Below, one piece after another: positions 1 to 8,235 of a stretch of DNA of 64,000 bases (within the stretch, counting starts at the first letter, position 1; each line of letters opens with the position of its first letter). This DNA comes from Candidatus Accumulibacter similis (GTDB lineage: Bacteria > Pseudomonadota > Gammaproteobacteria > Burkholderiales > Rhodocyclaceae): assembly GCA_013347225.1 (NCBI GenBank), contig CP054595.1, positions 1,612,001-1,676,000 of the forward strand. The letters are read 5' to 3'. Below the pieces are notes generated by a model. That model saw only the letters and a program-made list of their open reading frames with translations, was not told the DNA's origin and made no database searches. Position numbers and translations under genes: made by a program.

Positions 1-6
1 ACTGCC

Positions 7-1104
7 TCACTTCTTCACGTAGTCGTACTGGCCGCCCTTCCACTGGTAGACCATGAAGCCGGGCAGCTTGTTGTCGCCCTTGGCGTCGAAGCCGAGCTTG
101 CCGATGACGGTGTCGAAACTGCCTTCACGCAGTGCCTTCTCCATGTCGGCGTACTTGGTGCTCTTGGCCTTGGTGGCCGCTTCGGCGAAGAGTTGCATGG
201 CGGCGTAGGCGTACATCACGTAACCTTCGGGTTCGACCTTGGCGTCGCGGAACTTCTTCACCACGCCGGCGGCGGCGGGGTTCTTGCGCGGATCGGGCGC
301 GAAGGTGAAGAGGACGTTGTCGGCCGCCGGGCCGGCAGCGGTGACGAGTTCCGAGTTGGTCATCGTGTCGCCGCCCATGACCGTCAGCTTCAGCCCTGCC
401 TGTTGCGCCTGCCGCAGGATGAGCGCCACTTCGGTGTGGTAGCCACCGAATGCCATCACGCTGACGCCGGCCGACTTGAGCTTGCTGACCAGACCGGAGT
501 AGTCCTTCTCGCCGGCGGTGATCGACTCGCGCAATGCCGGCTTGACGCCCTTCGCCTCCATCGCCTTGGCGATCTCGTCGGCGAGGCCCTTGCCGTAGGC
601 GCTCTTGTCGTCGACAACGGCGATCTTCTGGCCCTTGAAGTGCTCGGCGAGGAAGGCGCCGGCGACCAGTCCCTGCTGGTCATCGCGGCCCATGATGCGG
701 AAGATGTTCTTCAGTCCGCGCTCGGTCACCTGCGGGTTGGTCGATACCGTCGCCATCGGGATCTGGGCTTCATTGTAGACGTCGGAGGCCGGGATCGTCG
801 AGCTCGAACACCAGTGCCCGTGCATGAAGCTGATCTTCTTGTTGACCATCGTGTTCGCCACCGACACCGCCTGCTTCGGGTCGCAGGCATCGTCGCCGAC
901 TTCGAGCTTCAGCTTCTGGCCGAGGACCCCGCCCTTGGCGTTGATGTCGGCGATCGCCATTTCCGCGCCCTTGCGGATCTGGTCGCCGGCCGAGGCATAC
1001 TGGCCGGTCATCGGGCCGGCAATGGCCACCACGATGTCGGCGTAGACGCTGGTGGCGGCCAGCGAAAGCAGCCCGAGACTGGCTGCCAGGATTTGTTTCT
1101 TCAT
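7..1104 (-). CDS. Branched-chain amino-acid ABC transporter substrate-binding protein (LivJ/LivK-like)
   Basis: Periplasmic binding protein for leucine, isoleucine, valine or a related amide/urea ligand (Peripla_BP_6 family, type I fold). The 365-residue product starts MKKQILAASLGLLSLAATSVYA, a clear Sec signal peptide with an AxA-type cleavage site near residue 22, followed by the family opening VVAIAGPMTGQYASAGDQI and the typical NAKGGVLGQKLKLEV. Length is normal for the family. The start is well fixed: a GGAGG Shine-Dalgarno sits 6 nt upstream, and the ATG overlaps the TGA of the upstream GntR gene as ATGA, so the two are probably translationally coupled. Permease and ATPase genes are not in the window and would lie to the left. 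Ligand is not determinable from sequence alone. Confidence 0.9.
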   Translation of the reverse strand: MKKQILAASLGLLSLAATSVYADIVVAIAGPMTGQYASAGDQIRKGAEMAIADINAKGGVLGQKLKLEVGDDACDPKQAVSVANTMVNKKISFMHGHWCSSSTIPASDVYNEAQIPMATVSTNPQVTERGLKNIFRIMGRDDQQGLVAGAFLAEHFKGQKIAVVDDKSAYGKGLADEIAKAMEAKGVKPALRESITAGEKDYSGLVSKLKSAGVSVMAFGGYHTEVALILRQAQQAGLKLTVMGGDTMTNSELVTAAGPAADNVLFTFAPDPRKNPAAAGVVKKFRDAKVEPEGYVMYAYAAMQLFAEAATKAKSTKYADMEKALREGSFDTVIGKLGFDAKGDNKLPGFMVYQWKGGQYDYVKK

Positions 1105-1799
1105 CGGTTTCCTCCTTGGTTACGGTGGTCGTTGAGATAAGTGACGAGTGACGCACCCGCATCGAGCACGTGCGCCCGAGTGAGTTCTGCCGCCGCGTCG
1201 GGGTCCCGGCGGACGAACGCGTCGAGTATCTCGGCGTGTTCCTGCCGGGTCTTGGGCATTTCGGTGGTGACCGACAGCAGTGCGCGCACGTAGCGCTCGA
1301 CCCGGTTGTACAGCGAGCGAATCTCGCCGAGCAGGATCGGCCGTGCGGCTGCCGCGTAGAGCGTCGAGTGGAACAGCCAGTTCAGCTCGCCCCAGCGACG
1401 GCTGTCGGCGGCGCGCGCGAATTCCGCGAGGTGCTGGCGTGCCTCGTCGATCGCCGGCTGGCCGATGAGTGGCGCGGCCAGGCGCGCCGCGCGGGCTTCG
1501 AGCAGGGCGCGGATCTCCATGTACTCGCTGATCTCCGCCGCCGACAGCGAGGCGACGACGACGCCGCGGTTGCGCAGGAAGGTGACCAGCCCCTTGGCCT
1601 CGAGGTGTTTCAGCGCTTCGCGAACGGGAATCTTGCTGACGTGGAAGTGGGCGGCGATCTCGTCCTGTCGCAGCAGTTCGCCGGCCGGCAGCAGGCCATC
1701 GACGATCGCCTTCTTCAGGGTCTGCGCGACGTGATCGGACGCGCTCAGGCGCGGCACTTTCTGGGCAGTGACCAACTCGAGGGCTGAAGGCGTCGGCAA
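1101..1799 (-). CDS. GntR-family transcriptional regulator with FCD domain
   Basis: DNA-binding regulator that probably controls the downstream binding-protein gene. An N-terminal winged helix-turn-helix (about residues 15-75; QDEIAAHFHVSKIPVREAL is the recognition-helix region) is followed by an all-helical FCD ligand domain (about 85-220). The frame stays open to 2018, but the upstream part reads through a palindromic operator and has no protein-like character. I choose a TTG at 1799: a GGAG lies 9 nt upstream and the resulting 232 residues fit the usual FCD length. The gene ends in an ATGA overlap with the transporter gene. Effector unknown; an amino acid or its catabolite would be a reasonable guess. 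Start choice is the least certain part. Confidence 0.82.
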   Translation of the reverse strand: MPTPSALELVTAQKVPRLSASDHVAQTLKKAIVDGLLPAGELLRQDEIAAHFHVSKIPVREALKHLEAKGLVTFLRNRGVVVASLSAAEISEYMEIRALLEARAARLAAPLIGQPAIDEARQHLAEFARAADSRRWGELNWLFHSTLYAAAARPILLGEIRSLYNRVERYVRALLSVTTEMPKTRQEHAEILDAFVRRDPDAAAELTRAHVLDAGASLVTYLNDHRNQGGNR

Positions 1800-1827
1800 G
1801 AGGCTGTACTCCGCAGCTGAACGCCGA

Positions 1828-1843
1828 ATATCGTATACGATAT
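1828..1843. promoter_or_regulatory. 16-bp perfect palindrome, likely operator of the GntR regulator
   Basis: ATATCGTATACGATAT is a perfect inverted repeat located 29 nt upstream of the proposed TTG start of the GntR gene. Palindromes centred on GTATAC are common binding sites of FCD-type GntR proteins, so autoregulation of the regulator-transporter pair is likely. Binding itself is an inference. Confidence 0.7.
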
Positions 1844-2073
1844 AAACGGCAAGGCGTGACCATACAGGCGGATTCCGCGTCTGGCAAGCTGCACTGCAAC
1901 ATGTGTTGCCGCTGGCGGCTGGCGGCCGCGAGCGGCATGGCGCAGCCGCGTCCTCCGGGCGGTTGCGACGACCGCGGATGCAGGCGGGTGCAGGATCCGG
2001 GCTCTGGTCGCCGGTCAACGATGACGCGGCGCCGCCGGATGGCTCGCTGCCGTTGCCCGCAGCCGCCGTCGGT

Positions 2074-3120
2074 TCAGTCGCCCGGACGTCTGCCGGCAGG
2101 CGGACTGCGCTGGCCGACCACCGCTGCGGCGGCTGCGCCGGGTCGCTGGCCGCCGCCGCTGGCGTCTGCCAGCCTGCCGCCGCCGGCGAGATGGGCGAGG
2201 CCGCCGACGGCGCCGACGAGAACGCGATTGAGGAAGACCGTCAGTGCCAGCAGGGCGGCGGCCGAGGAACTCACTCCGGACTGTGCCAGGACGAACGCCA
2301 TCGTTCCCTCGCGTACGCCCAGGCCGCCTGGTGACAGCGGCAGCACCGTTGCCAGATGAACCAGTGGCATCGTGACCAGCAGGACCGGCAGGCCGAGGTC
2401 GATGGCGAGGGCGCGGCCGATCGCATGGACGACGATGATGTCGATCAGCTGGAAGGTGAGCGACAGGACGAGCGCCAGCAGCAGGCCGGCAGTGCCGATG
2501 CGGCGCAGCGCGCCGGTAACGGCGCGCAGGCGGGCGATCAGCGCAGCCGGCAGGGACGGGGGGACCGCCGCCGCTGCGGGCCACCTGTCGTCGAGCCAGC
2601 GCAGGCAGCGCGGCAGGGTGAGGAGCGCACCGACGAGCAGCAGGCAGACGGCGGGCAGCCAGGCGGGAACGCCGGCAACGGCGTCGCCGCCGACGATGCC
2701 GCTGCCCAGGCTGAGGATCGCCAGCAGGGCGGCGACGCCGAGCGCCCGTTCGGCGACGACCGTGGTCGTCGCCAGCGCCAGTGGTGCGCGCGCTTCGCGG
2801 CTGCACAGCCAGATCCGCGCGGCATCGCCAGCGATGACTCCGGGCATCGCCAGGCCGCAGAAGACGCCGACCAGGTAGGCCCGGTAGGCGGCCAGGAGGG
2901 GGTAGTGCAGGCCGACCGCCGCCAGCAGCCGGGTCCAGCGCAGCGCCGCCGGCAGGAATCCGGCGAGCGACAGGAGCCAGGCTGCAGCCAGCCAGCGCAG
3001 GTCGGCCGCGGCCCAGACGCCGGCTGCTGCGGGCCAGTCGACCAGCGCCACGACAGCGGCGAGGGCGGCACCGGCGACGACGAACTGCAACCCGAGCAGC
3101 AGGCGACGACGGTTGCTCAC
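2074..3120 (-). CDS. Lysylphosphatidylglycerol synthase-type transmembrane protein (UPF0104/AglD-like flippase family)
   Basis: Integral membrane protein of about 348 residues with roughly eight hydrophobic helices. The conserved family block is visible near the C-terminus: LSPGGLGVREGTMAFVLAQSGV followed by a last membrane helix, and the N-terminal half has the arginine-flanked helices typical of LPG_synthase_TM proteins. Only the membrane part is present; there is no aminoacyl-transferase domain. Members next to glycosyltransferases are thought to move or shield lipid-linked glycans. It is the last gene of the leftward operon that begins at 7839. The GTG at 3120 is the most plausible start, because the longer frame upstream is a shadow of the epimerase gene. 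The alanine/glycine-rich tail of about 25 residues is unusual. Confidence 0.75.
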   Translation of the reverse strand: MSNRRRLLLGLQFVVAGAALAAVVALVDWPAAAGVWAAADLRWLAAAWLLSLAGFLPAALRWTRLLAAVGLHYPLLAAYRAYLVGVFCGLAMPGVIAGDAARIWLCSREARAPLALATTTVVAERALGVAALLAILSLGSGIVGGDAVAGVPAWLPAVCLLLVGALLTLPRCLRWLDDRWPAAAAVPPSLPAALIARLRAVTGALRRIGTAGLLLALVLSLTFQLIDIIVVHAIGRALAIDLGLPVLLVTMPLVHLATVLPLSPGGLGVREGTMAFVLAQSGVSSSAAALLALTVFLNRVLVGAVGGLAHLAGGGRLADASGGGQRPGAAAAAVVGQRSPPAGRRPGD

Positions 3121-3181
3121 CCGGCTGCCCGGCGGTACACGCGGGCGGCGGTCGGCCGCCGCTCGGCGACTGCCGCGCCGG

Positions 3182-4087
3182 TCATCCGACGCCTTGCCGG
3201 CGCAGTTCGTCGAGCGCCGCCGACAGGCTCCACTGCCCCTGCCAGCCGAGTTGCCGCCGGGCACGTTCGCAGTCCATGAACTGGCTGCCTGTATCGTCCG
3301 GGCGCGTCGGGTCGAGCCAAAGCCCGGCAGGGTTGCGGAAGACCTCGTTGATCGTCTCCGCCACCTCGCGGTTGGAGAAGGCGCGCCCGCCACCGATGTT
3401 GTAGACGCCGCCGGGGCGGTCATCGCCGAGCGTCAGCAGGATGGCGTTGGCCACATCCTCCACATAGACGAGATCGCGCGCCGCCATGCCGCTGCCCCAC
3501 AGCAACAGCCTCTGCTGGCGCCGGGCGCGGGCGATGAACTGCAGCAGCATGCCCTGTCGTCTACTCCGGTCGTCGCCGATGATCTGTGCGATGCGCAGGG
3601 CGACAACGCGCATGCCGCCCTGCTCGCCGTAGAGCGCCGCCAGGTGTTCGCAGGCGAGCTTGCTGATGCCGTAATGGCTCGTCGGCGCCGGCAGGTCGCT
3701 TTCCTGCCAGGGCTGCGGGTTGTGCCGCGCGTAGACGGCGATCGACGAGGCGAGACAGAAGCTCCCGACGCCGTTCTCCAGCGCGGCGATGAGGAGATTC
3801 TCGGTGCTGCGGACGTTGGCCTCGAAGTACGACTGGCAGCCGTTGCGGTCGGCCTCGGGGTTGGCCCGCAGCGCACCGAGATGGATCACGGCCTCGACGT
3901 CGCGCAGCGCCAGCCGCAGATCGTCGCGGCTGTAGTCGGTGGGGCGCAGGTCGATCCCGGGCGGCGTTGGCGCCGGCGCTGCCGCGTTGCCGCGGCCGAG
4001 GGCGACGACCTGGTCGCCGCGGCCGGCAAGCTGGCGCAGGCACGCGCCGCCCAGCATGCCGCTGGCGCCGGTCAGCGCGATGCGCAT
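3182..4087 (-). CDS. NAD-dependent epimerase/dehydratase (extended SDR, sugar-nucleotide type)
   Basis: Soluble 301-residue Rossmann-fold enzyme, probably acting on a nucleotide sugar for the glycan made by this operon. It begins MRIALTGASGMLGG, the GxxGxxG NAD-binding motif, and has the catalytic YGISK (YxxxK) preceded by ASSIA carrying the catalytic serine, plus the C-terminal VYNIGGGRAFSNREVA block of the extended SDR family. The ATG at 4087 lies inside the end of the ATP-grasp gene (16-nt overlap), indicating tight coupling. Exact substrate (4-epimerase, 4,6-dehydratase or reductase) cannot be assigned. Confidence 0.85.
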   Translation of the reverse strand: MRIALTGASGMLGGACLRQLAGRGDQVVALGRGNAAAPAPTPPGIDLRPTDYSRDDLRLALRDVEAVIHLGALRANPEADRNGCQSYFEANVRSTENLLIAALENGVGSFCLASSIAVYARHNPQPWQESDLPAPTSHYGISKLACEHLAALYGEQGGMRVVALRIAQIIGDDRSRRQGMLLQFIARARRQQRLLLWGSGMAARDLVYVEDVANAILLTLGDDRPGGVYNIGGGRAFSNREVAETINEVFRNPAGLWLDPTRPDDTGSQFMDCERARRQLGWQGQWSLSAALDELRRQGVG

Positions 4088-5199
4088 GCCGGCTCCCGCA
4101 GCAGGAAATAGCCGACTTTCTCGAGGTGGCCGTTGACCGCCGCGACGATGTCGCCCTCTTGCAGGTAGAACTCGTTGTAGAGGGCCGCTCGCGGCGGTTG
4201 ATGCGGCGCACGCGAGGACGGCTCGCCGGGCGTTTGCAGGAAGAAGTGCAGGCTGAGATCGTCGGCTCGCCGCGGTCCGTCGAGGGCGCGCAGCGGTTCC
4301 CCCGCCAGCAGCTGGAAACTGGCCGCCAGCAGGTCGATGCCCCGCGCCTCCAGGATCAGGCGCCAGATGTGGCAGCCGTCGAGGCGCGGCGTAATCTCGA
4401 TGATGCGCGGTCCGCAGCGGGTGAGCTTCATCTGCAGATAGACCGGGCCGTTCTCGATTCCCAGCGCCCGCACGCATCGTTCGGCGAGTTCCCGAGCCTC
4501 GGCGAGCACCGTCTCGCTGCCGCTCTGCGCCGGCAGCACGTGCCCGCGCGGGATTCCGCCCGGGAAGTCGGTGACCACCAGGCGGTCGGAAAGCTCATTG
4601 ACGACGATCTTGCCGCCGACGACGAAGACGTTGGCCGAGACCTCGGGGCCGTCGAGAAGCTCCTCGACGATGGCGGTGGCGCAGCGCGATGCCGCGAGTG
4701 CCGGCTTCAGGCACGCCAGGAGTTCGCCCATCGAGTCGGCGCGGCCGACGCCGCGCTGCCCCTGGCTGTCGGCCGGTTTGACGATCGCCGGGAAGTGGTC
4801 CCAGCCGGTGGCGTCGGCGCGCCTTCGCAGTTGCCGGTAGCTGACCGGGCTGATGTGGTGACTTCGCAGGTGGTCGCGCAGGCTGACCTTGTTCTGCGTC
4901 AGGTCGGCCTGCGCGGGCGAGATGAAGCGGCGCAGTCCGAGGGCCGTGGCGACCCTTGCGACCGCCGGCATGGCGAGGTCGGAACCGACCGAATAGACGA
5001 GTTCGACCCCTTCACTGCGCGCCAGCCCTTCGAGTGCCGGGACGTCGGTGATGTTGATCTGCCGGAACTCGTGCACCAGGGACAGCCCCGGACCATCGCG
5101 CAGGTAGCTGCAACCGATCACCCACCAGCCGGCGTTCCTGAGGTAATGGATGGCGTCTACCTGCGCGGCGCCGGTGCCGAGGATGAGAGCCTTCCTCAT
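4072..5199 (-). CDS. ATP-grasp domain protein (carbamoyl-phosphate synthase/biotin carboxylase-like ligase)
   Basis: Cytoplasmic ATP-dependent ligase of 375 residues that would join a carboxylate to an amine or thiol through an acyl-phosphate. MRKALILGTGAAQVDAIHYL forms the N-terminal pre-ATP-grasp fold; PAIVKPADSQGQRGVGRA is the phosphate-binding loop; AIVEELLDGPEVSANVFV and the late RIIEITPRLDGCH supply the metal-binding acidic and asparagine-type positions. It lies between a glycosyltransferase and an epimerase gene with overlaps on both sides (ATGA at 5196-5199), so it probably adds an amino-acid-like or acyl group to a sugar or lipid intermediate. The specific substrate is unknown. Confidence 0.8.
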   Translation of the reverse strand: MRKALILGTGAAQVDAIHYLRNAGWWVIGCSYLRDGPGLSLVHEFRQINITDVPALEGLARSEGVELVYSVGSDLAMPAVARVATALGLRRFISPAQADLTQNKVSLRDHLRSHHISPVSYRQLRRRADATGWDHFPAIVKPADSQGQRGVGRADSMGELLACLKPALAASRCATAIVEELLDGPEVSANVFVVGGKIVVNELSDRLVVTDFPGGIPRGHVLPAQSGSETVLAEARELAERCVRALGIENGPVYLQMKLTRCGPRIIEITPRLDGCHIWRLILEARGIDLLAASFQLLAGEPLRALDGPRRADDLSLHFFLQTPGEPSSRAPHQPPRAALYNEFYLQEGDIVAAVNGHLEKVGYFLLREPACASR

Positions 5200-6209
5200 G
5201 GATCCTGGTTCTCCAGTCGTGGTGTTGGGCCCGTTTCCGTGCGGATGACGAAGGCGGGTCTTCCCAGCGTGCGGAAGTGCATGCGGGCGAGGTACTCGCC
5301 AACGACGCCGATGGCGAACAGCTGCAGTCCGGCGAAGAGCGCGATCATCGCGGCAATCAGGGTCAGTCCGGTGGGCTGGCTGTCGGCGGTCAGCATCTGC
5401 AGCAGCAGCCAGAAGAGCAGCCCGAGGCCAAGCGTTGCCGACAGCAGTCCGAGGACGCTGGCCAGGCGCAGCGGCAGCGTCGAATAGCCGGTGATCATGC
5501 CGAGGGTGACTGCCAGCAGCTTGCCCAGGTCGTACCCCGAGCGCCCCTGCCGGCGCGGATGATGATCGACGGCGACGCAGGCCACCCGGTCCGCGCTCCA
5601 GGAGAGGAGGACGTCGATCGACACCTGGGCGTCGCGAAAGCCGGCGAATCCTTCCCTGAGTTCGGCGCGGAACATGCGGAAGGCGCTGCTCTTTTCCGCC
5701 ATCTCCGCCCCGAGAGCGGCCCGTACGGCGCGCTTGGTCAGGCGTGAAGCGAGGTTGCGCCAAGGCGAGTGTTCGCGCCGCTGCGGCTTGCCGTAGGCGA
5801 CATCGTTGCCTTCGGCGATTGCCGCCAGCAGTTTCGGCAGTTCCTCCGGTGGGTGCTGCAGGTCGTCGTCCATGGTGACGATGATCGAATTCCGTGCCCG
5901 GGTGATGCCGGCGAGCAGCGCATTGTGCTGGCCGTAGTTGTGCATCAGGTCGAGCCCCCGCACTTGCGGTTCACTCCGTGCCAGGGCTTCGATCAGCTGC
6001 CAGCTGCGATGCCCGCTGCCATCGTTCACCAGGATCAGCTCGAGGCCGGAGACCAGCGGCGACAGGGCGGCCTGCACCCGGCTGACGAGTTCGTGCAGGC
6101 TCTCGCCGCTGCCGAAAACCGGTACGACGATCGAGACCGAAGGCGGTGGCGCGGCCGGCATCGGTGGATTGCTGCTGGCGGCGGTGGGGGCTGTGCTCAT
6201 CTCAGCCAC
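5196..6209 (-). CDS. Family 2 glycosyltransferase (polyprenyl-phosphate sugar transferase type, ArnC/DPM-like)
   Basis: Transfers a sugar from a nucleotide donor to a polyprenyl-phosphate carrier at the inner membrane. The GT-A domain covers about residues 25-235: VSIVVPVFGSGES start, LVNDGSG, and the DDDLQHPPEE metal/donor motif. Two C-terminal membrane helices (about 245-270 and 280-305) are as in ArnC, GtrB and DPM-type enzymes. 337 residues is normal. The product would feed the GT39 transferase encoded immediately upstream (8-nt overlap). A second ATG three codons in (6200) is an alternative start. Confidence 0.88.
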   Translation of the reverse strand: MAEMSTAPTAASSNPPMPAAPPPSVSIVVPVFGSGESLHELVSRVQAALSPLVSGLELILVNDGSGHRSWQLIEALARSEPQVRGLDLMHNYGQHNALLAGITRARNSIIVTMDDDLQHPPEELPKLLAAIAEGNDVAYGKPQRREHSPWRNLASRLTKRAVRAALGAEMAEKSSAFRMFRAELREGFAGFRDAQVSIDVLLSWSADRVACVAVDHHPRRQGRSGYDLGKLLAVTLGMITGYSTLPLRLASVLGLLSATLGLGLLFWLLLQMLTADSQPTGLTLIAAMIALFAGLQLFAIGVVGEYLARMHFRTLGRPAFVIRTETGPTPRLENQDP

Positions 6210-7839
6210 ATCCCTGCGCCGGAACCCGGTAGACGTATGCCGGCCGCGGCTGCGTCAGCGAAGCCAGCGCCGGCCGGGCACGCACCGCCAGCGTCTCGGG
6301 CAGCAGCGCGGTGAAGGCAGCGAACTGCCGCAGCAGCAATGGACCCAGGCCGTAAGCCGAGGGTTGCAGGACGCCTTCGCCGATCCAGCACGCGGGCACC
6401 TCGCTGATGTCGCGCAGCGGCTCGTCGCGAGCCCAGCTCAAGGTCTCGGTGTCGATCACCGCGTAGCGCGGCGCCGTCGGCGCCGTCGGTGATGCGCCGC
6501 CCTCGCCGTCGGCGCCTGCCAGCAGGTCGGCGATGGGACGGATCTCGGCAAGCGCCGCTTGCGGCTGCACCAGGCGGGCGAAGTGCGCCGCGCGAACGGC
6601 GTTGGTGTTGCCGTAGACCTCGGCGTCGGCGTGTGCCCGGGCGAATTCGACGGTCGCCTTGCTGTTCGCGGTAAACACGTGGATCAGGCTCTGTTGCATC
6701 GCGGTCAGCAAGAGCGCCGGCCCGGCGACGAGCAGCAGCAGGATCAGGAACGGTACGCCGCGGGCGCGGGCCAGCGCGTAGCCGGCGAGGAGCGTCAGCG
6801 GCGCGACGAAGATCAGCATGTAGTTCGTCTGCTTCGGGATCAGGACGAGCGGATTCCAGGAAGCGACGAAGAGCGAGAAGATGAGCAGCAGCCCTGCCGC
6901 CCACCAGAGGAGGAAGCGCATCGCGTCGTCGTCGTCGGTCGCGCCCCGGCGGCGGCGCAACCACCAGACGAAGGGGGCAGCCAGCGCGAGGTGGAAGACG
7001 ATCCAGGTGTGGTAGACCCTGGCCAGCAGATAGACGAGATAATAGCCGGCGGAGACATGGAACGGATCGGCGGCGGCCGCCGCCGCCCGGTCGACGCCGG
7101 TGTGCCGGGCGCGCATCGCTTCGACGAGGAAGAAGAAGTCGCCGCTGAGGAAGTGGAACAGGAGGCAGTTGGCGGCGATCATCAGGCAGCAGGCACCGGC
7201 CATCAACAGCCAGCGCCGGTCCCAGCGCCGGACGAGAAGAGGATGGAAGGCAAAGACCGCCAGGTAGATGATGGCGTGCGGCTTGATCCAGAAGCTGCAT
7301 CCCGCTGCCAGGCCGGCGATGAAAAAGCTCCGGCCATCGCGGTGGCGCTCGCCGTGCCAGAAGAACAGGAAACTGGCGGTGATCATCAGCGCCAGCGGCG
7401 CGTCGGCCATCAGGCGTCCGGCGTAGTGTGCGTGCAGCGGCAGCAGCGCCAGCAGCAGCGCGGCAAGGACCGCTGCGCGCAGGCCGAGCAGTTGGCGGCC
7501 GAAATGAAACACCAGTGCGACCTCGCCCAGCGAGCAGAGCAGCGGATAGGCGTTGGCGACCAGCTCGTGGCGGCCGAAGAGGAAGGCCATCGCGGCCAGC
7601 GGCAGGTTCATGCCGTAACGGTTGCTGCCGACGTAGCTCGAGACTTGCCAGTCGCCGTCGAGCAGCCGGTAGGCGTTGGCGACGTAGGTCACCTCGTCGG
7701 AGCCGAAGAAGCCGGTGTAGAAGGCCAGTCTGACCGCCAGGGCGATCGCCAGCAGGCCGGCGAAGGCGAGCCAGTCCGCAGCGGTCGTTGCGCGTGGGCC
7801 GCTGGCGGCGAGTGCCGGCACCGCGTCGGCGGTGCTCAT
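6202..7839 (-). CDS. Family 39 glycosyltransferase (ArnT/PMT-like membrane transferase)
   Basis: Large integral membrane enzyme (545 residues, about 10-12 helices) that moves a sugar from a lipid-phosphate donor to an acceptor on the periplasmic side. The first periplasmic loop carries FYTGFFGSDEVTYVANAY, with the acidic pair seen in PMT_2/ArnT proteins, and later RLMADAPLALM. The C-terminal 130 residues form a soluble periplasmic domain. The start at 7839 has a GGAGGAG Shine-Dalgarno. It is the first gene of a five-gene leftward operon (GT39, GT2, ATP-grasp, epimerase, flippase-like), so envelope glycan or lipid A decoration is the likely role; the acceptor is unknown. Confidence 0.87.
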   Translation of the reverse strand: MSTADAVPALAASGPRATTAADWLAFAGLLAIALAVRLAFYTGFFGSDEVTYVANAYRLLDGDWQVSSYVGSNRYGMNLPLAAMAFLFGRHELVANAYPLLCSLGEVALVFHFGRQLLGLRAAVLAALLLALLPLHAHYAGRLMADAPLALMITASFLFFWHGERHRDGRSFFIAGLAAGCSFWIKPHAIIYLAVFAFHPLLVRRWDRRWLLMAGACCLMIAANCLLFHFLSGDFFFLVEAMRARHTGVDRAAAAAADPFHVSAGYYLVYLLARVYHTWIVFHLALAAPFVWWLRRRRGATDDDDAMRFLLWWAAGLLLIFSLFVASWNPLVLIPKQTNYMLIFVAPLTLLAGYALARARGVPFLILLLLVAGPALLLTAMQQSLIHVFTANSKATVEFARAHADAEVYGNTNAVRAAHFARLVQPQAALAEIRPIADLLAGADGEGGASPTAPTAPRYAVIDTETLSWARDEPLRDISEVPACWIGEGVLQPSAYGLGPLLLRQFAAFTALLPETLAVRARPALASLTQPRPAYVYRVPAQGCG

Positions 7840-7927
7840 CGTTCTCCTCCTCTGCGTTGCTTTTCGTTCATCGTCTGACCATTGGCGGTGAAGCAAGGGG
7901 ATGGCGGCCGTCGGCCGCAGTTCCAGG

Positions 7928-7979
7928 TGGCGCCGGCCTGGCTTGGCCGGCGCCATTCGTTCCGAGCGGCGCAAGTATA
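7928..7979 (-). promoter_or_regulatory. Candidate promoter -10 and leader hairpin of the glycan operon
   Basis: On the minus strand a TATACT (7974-7979) could be the -10 of the glycan operon; no good -35 is seen. Downstream of it, within the 5' leader and before the first gene, lies a perfect inverted repeat with 11-bp arms (7928-7938 and 7945-7955) and a 6-nt loop TGGCTT. The remaining gap to 8235 holds no supportable gene. Confidence 0.45.
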
Positions 7980-8235
7980 GGAGAGCCTGCGCGACGGGAA
8001 GCGGCATTACTTCTCGTTGCAGTCGCCGACAGCCGGCCGCGGGCCGACAGTCTGCGGCACAACTGGCGGCGGCCGTGCGGCGGGCGCGCAGCCGCCGCGA
8101 TTTGCAGCATAATCCTTGTTGCCGGGTACCGCCGCCGGGTTTGCGCGCACTCCCCGGCAGGCGGCAGGCGGGTGCGCGGCGGTTCGGGCAGTGGCGGCCG
8201 CGTGGCGATGAGCAAGGGATGGCAGGGAGGGACGG

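Noticed and set aside
193..1140. Long plus-strand open frame over the branched-chain binding-protein gene
   Set aside because: Composition is that of a GC-rich antisense shadow (Arg/His/Asp-rich) and the minus-strand gene has a clear signal peptide and family motifs.
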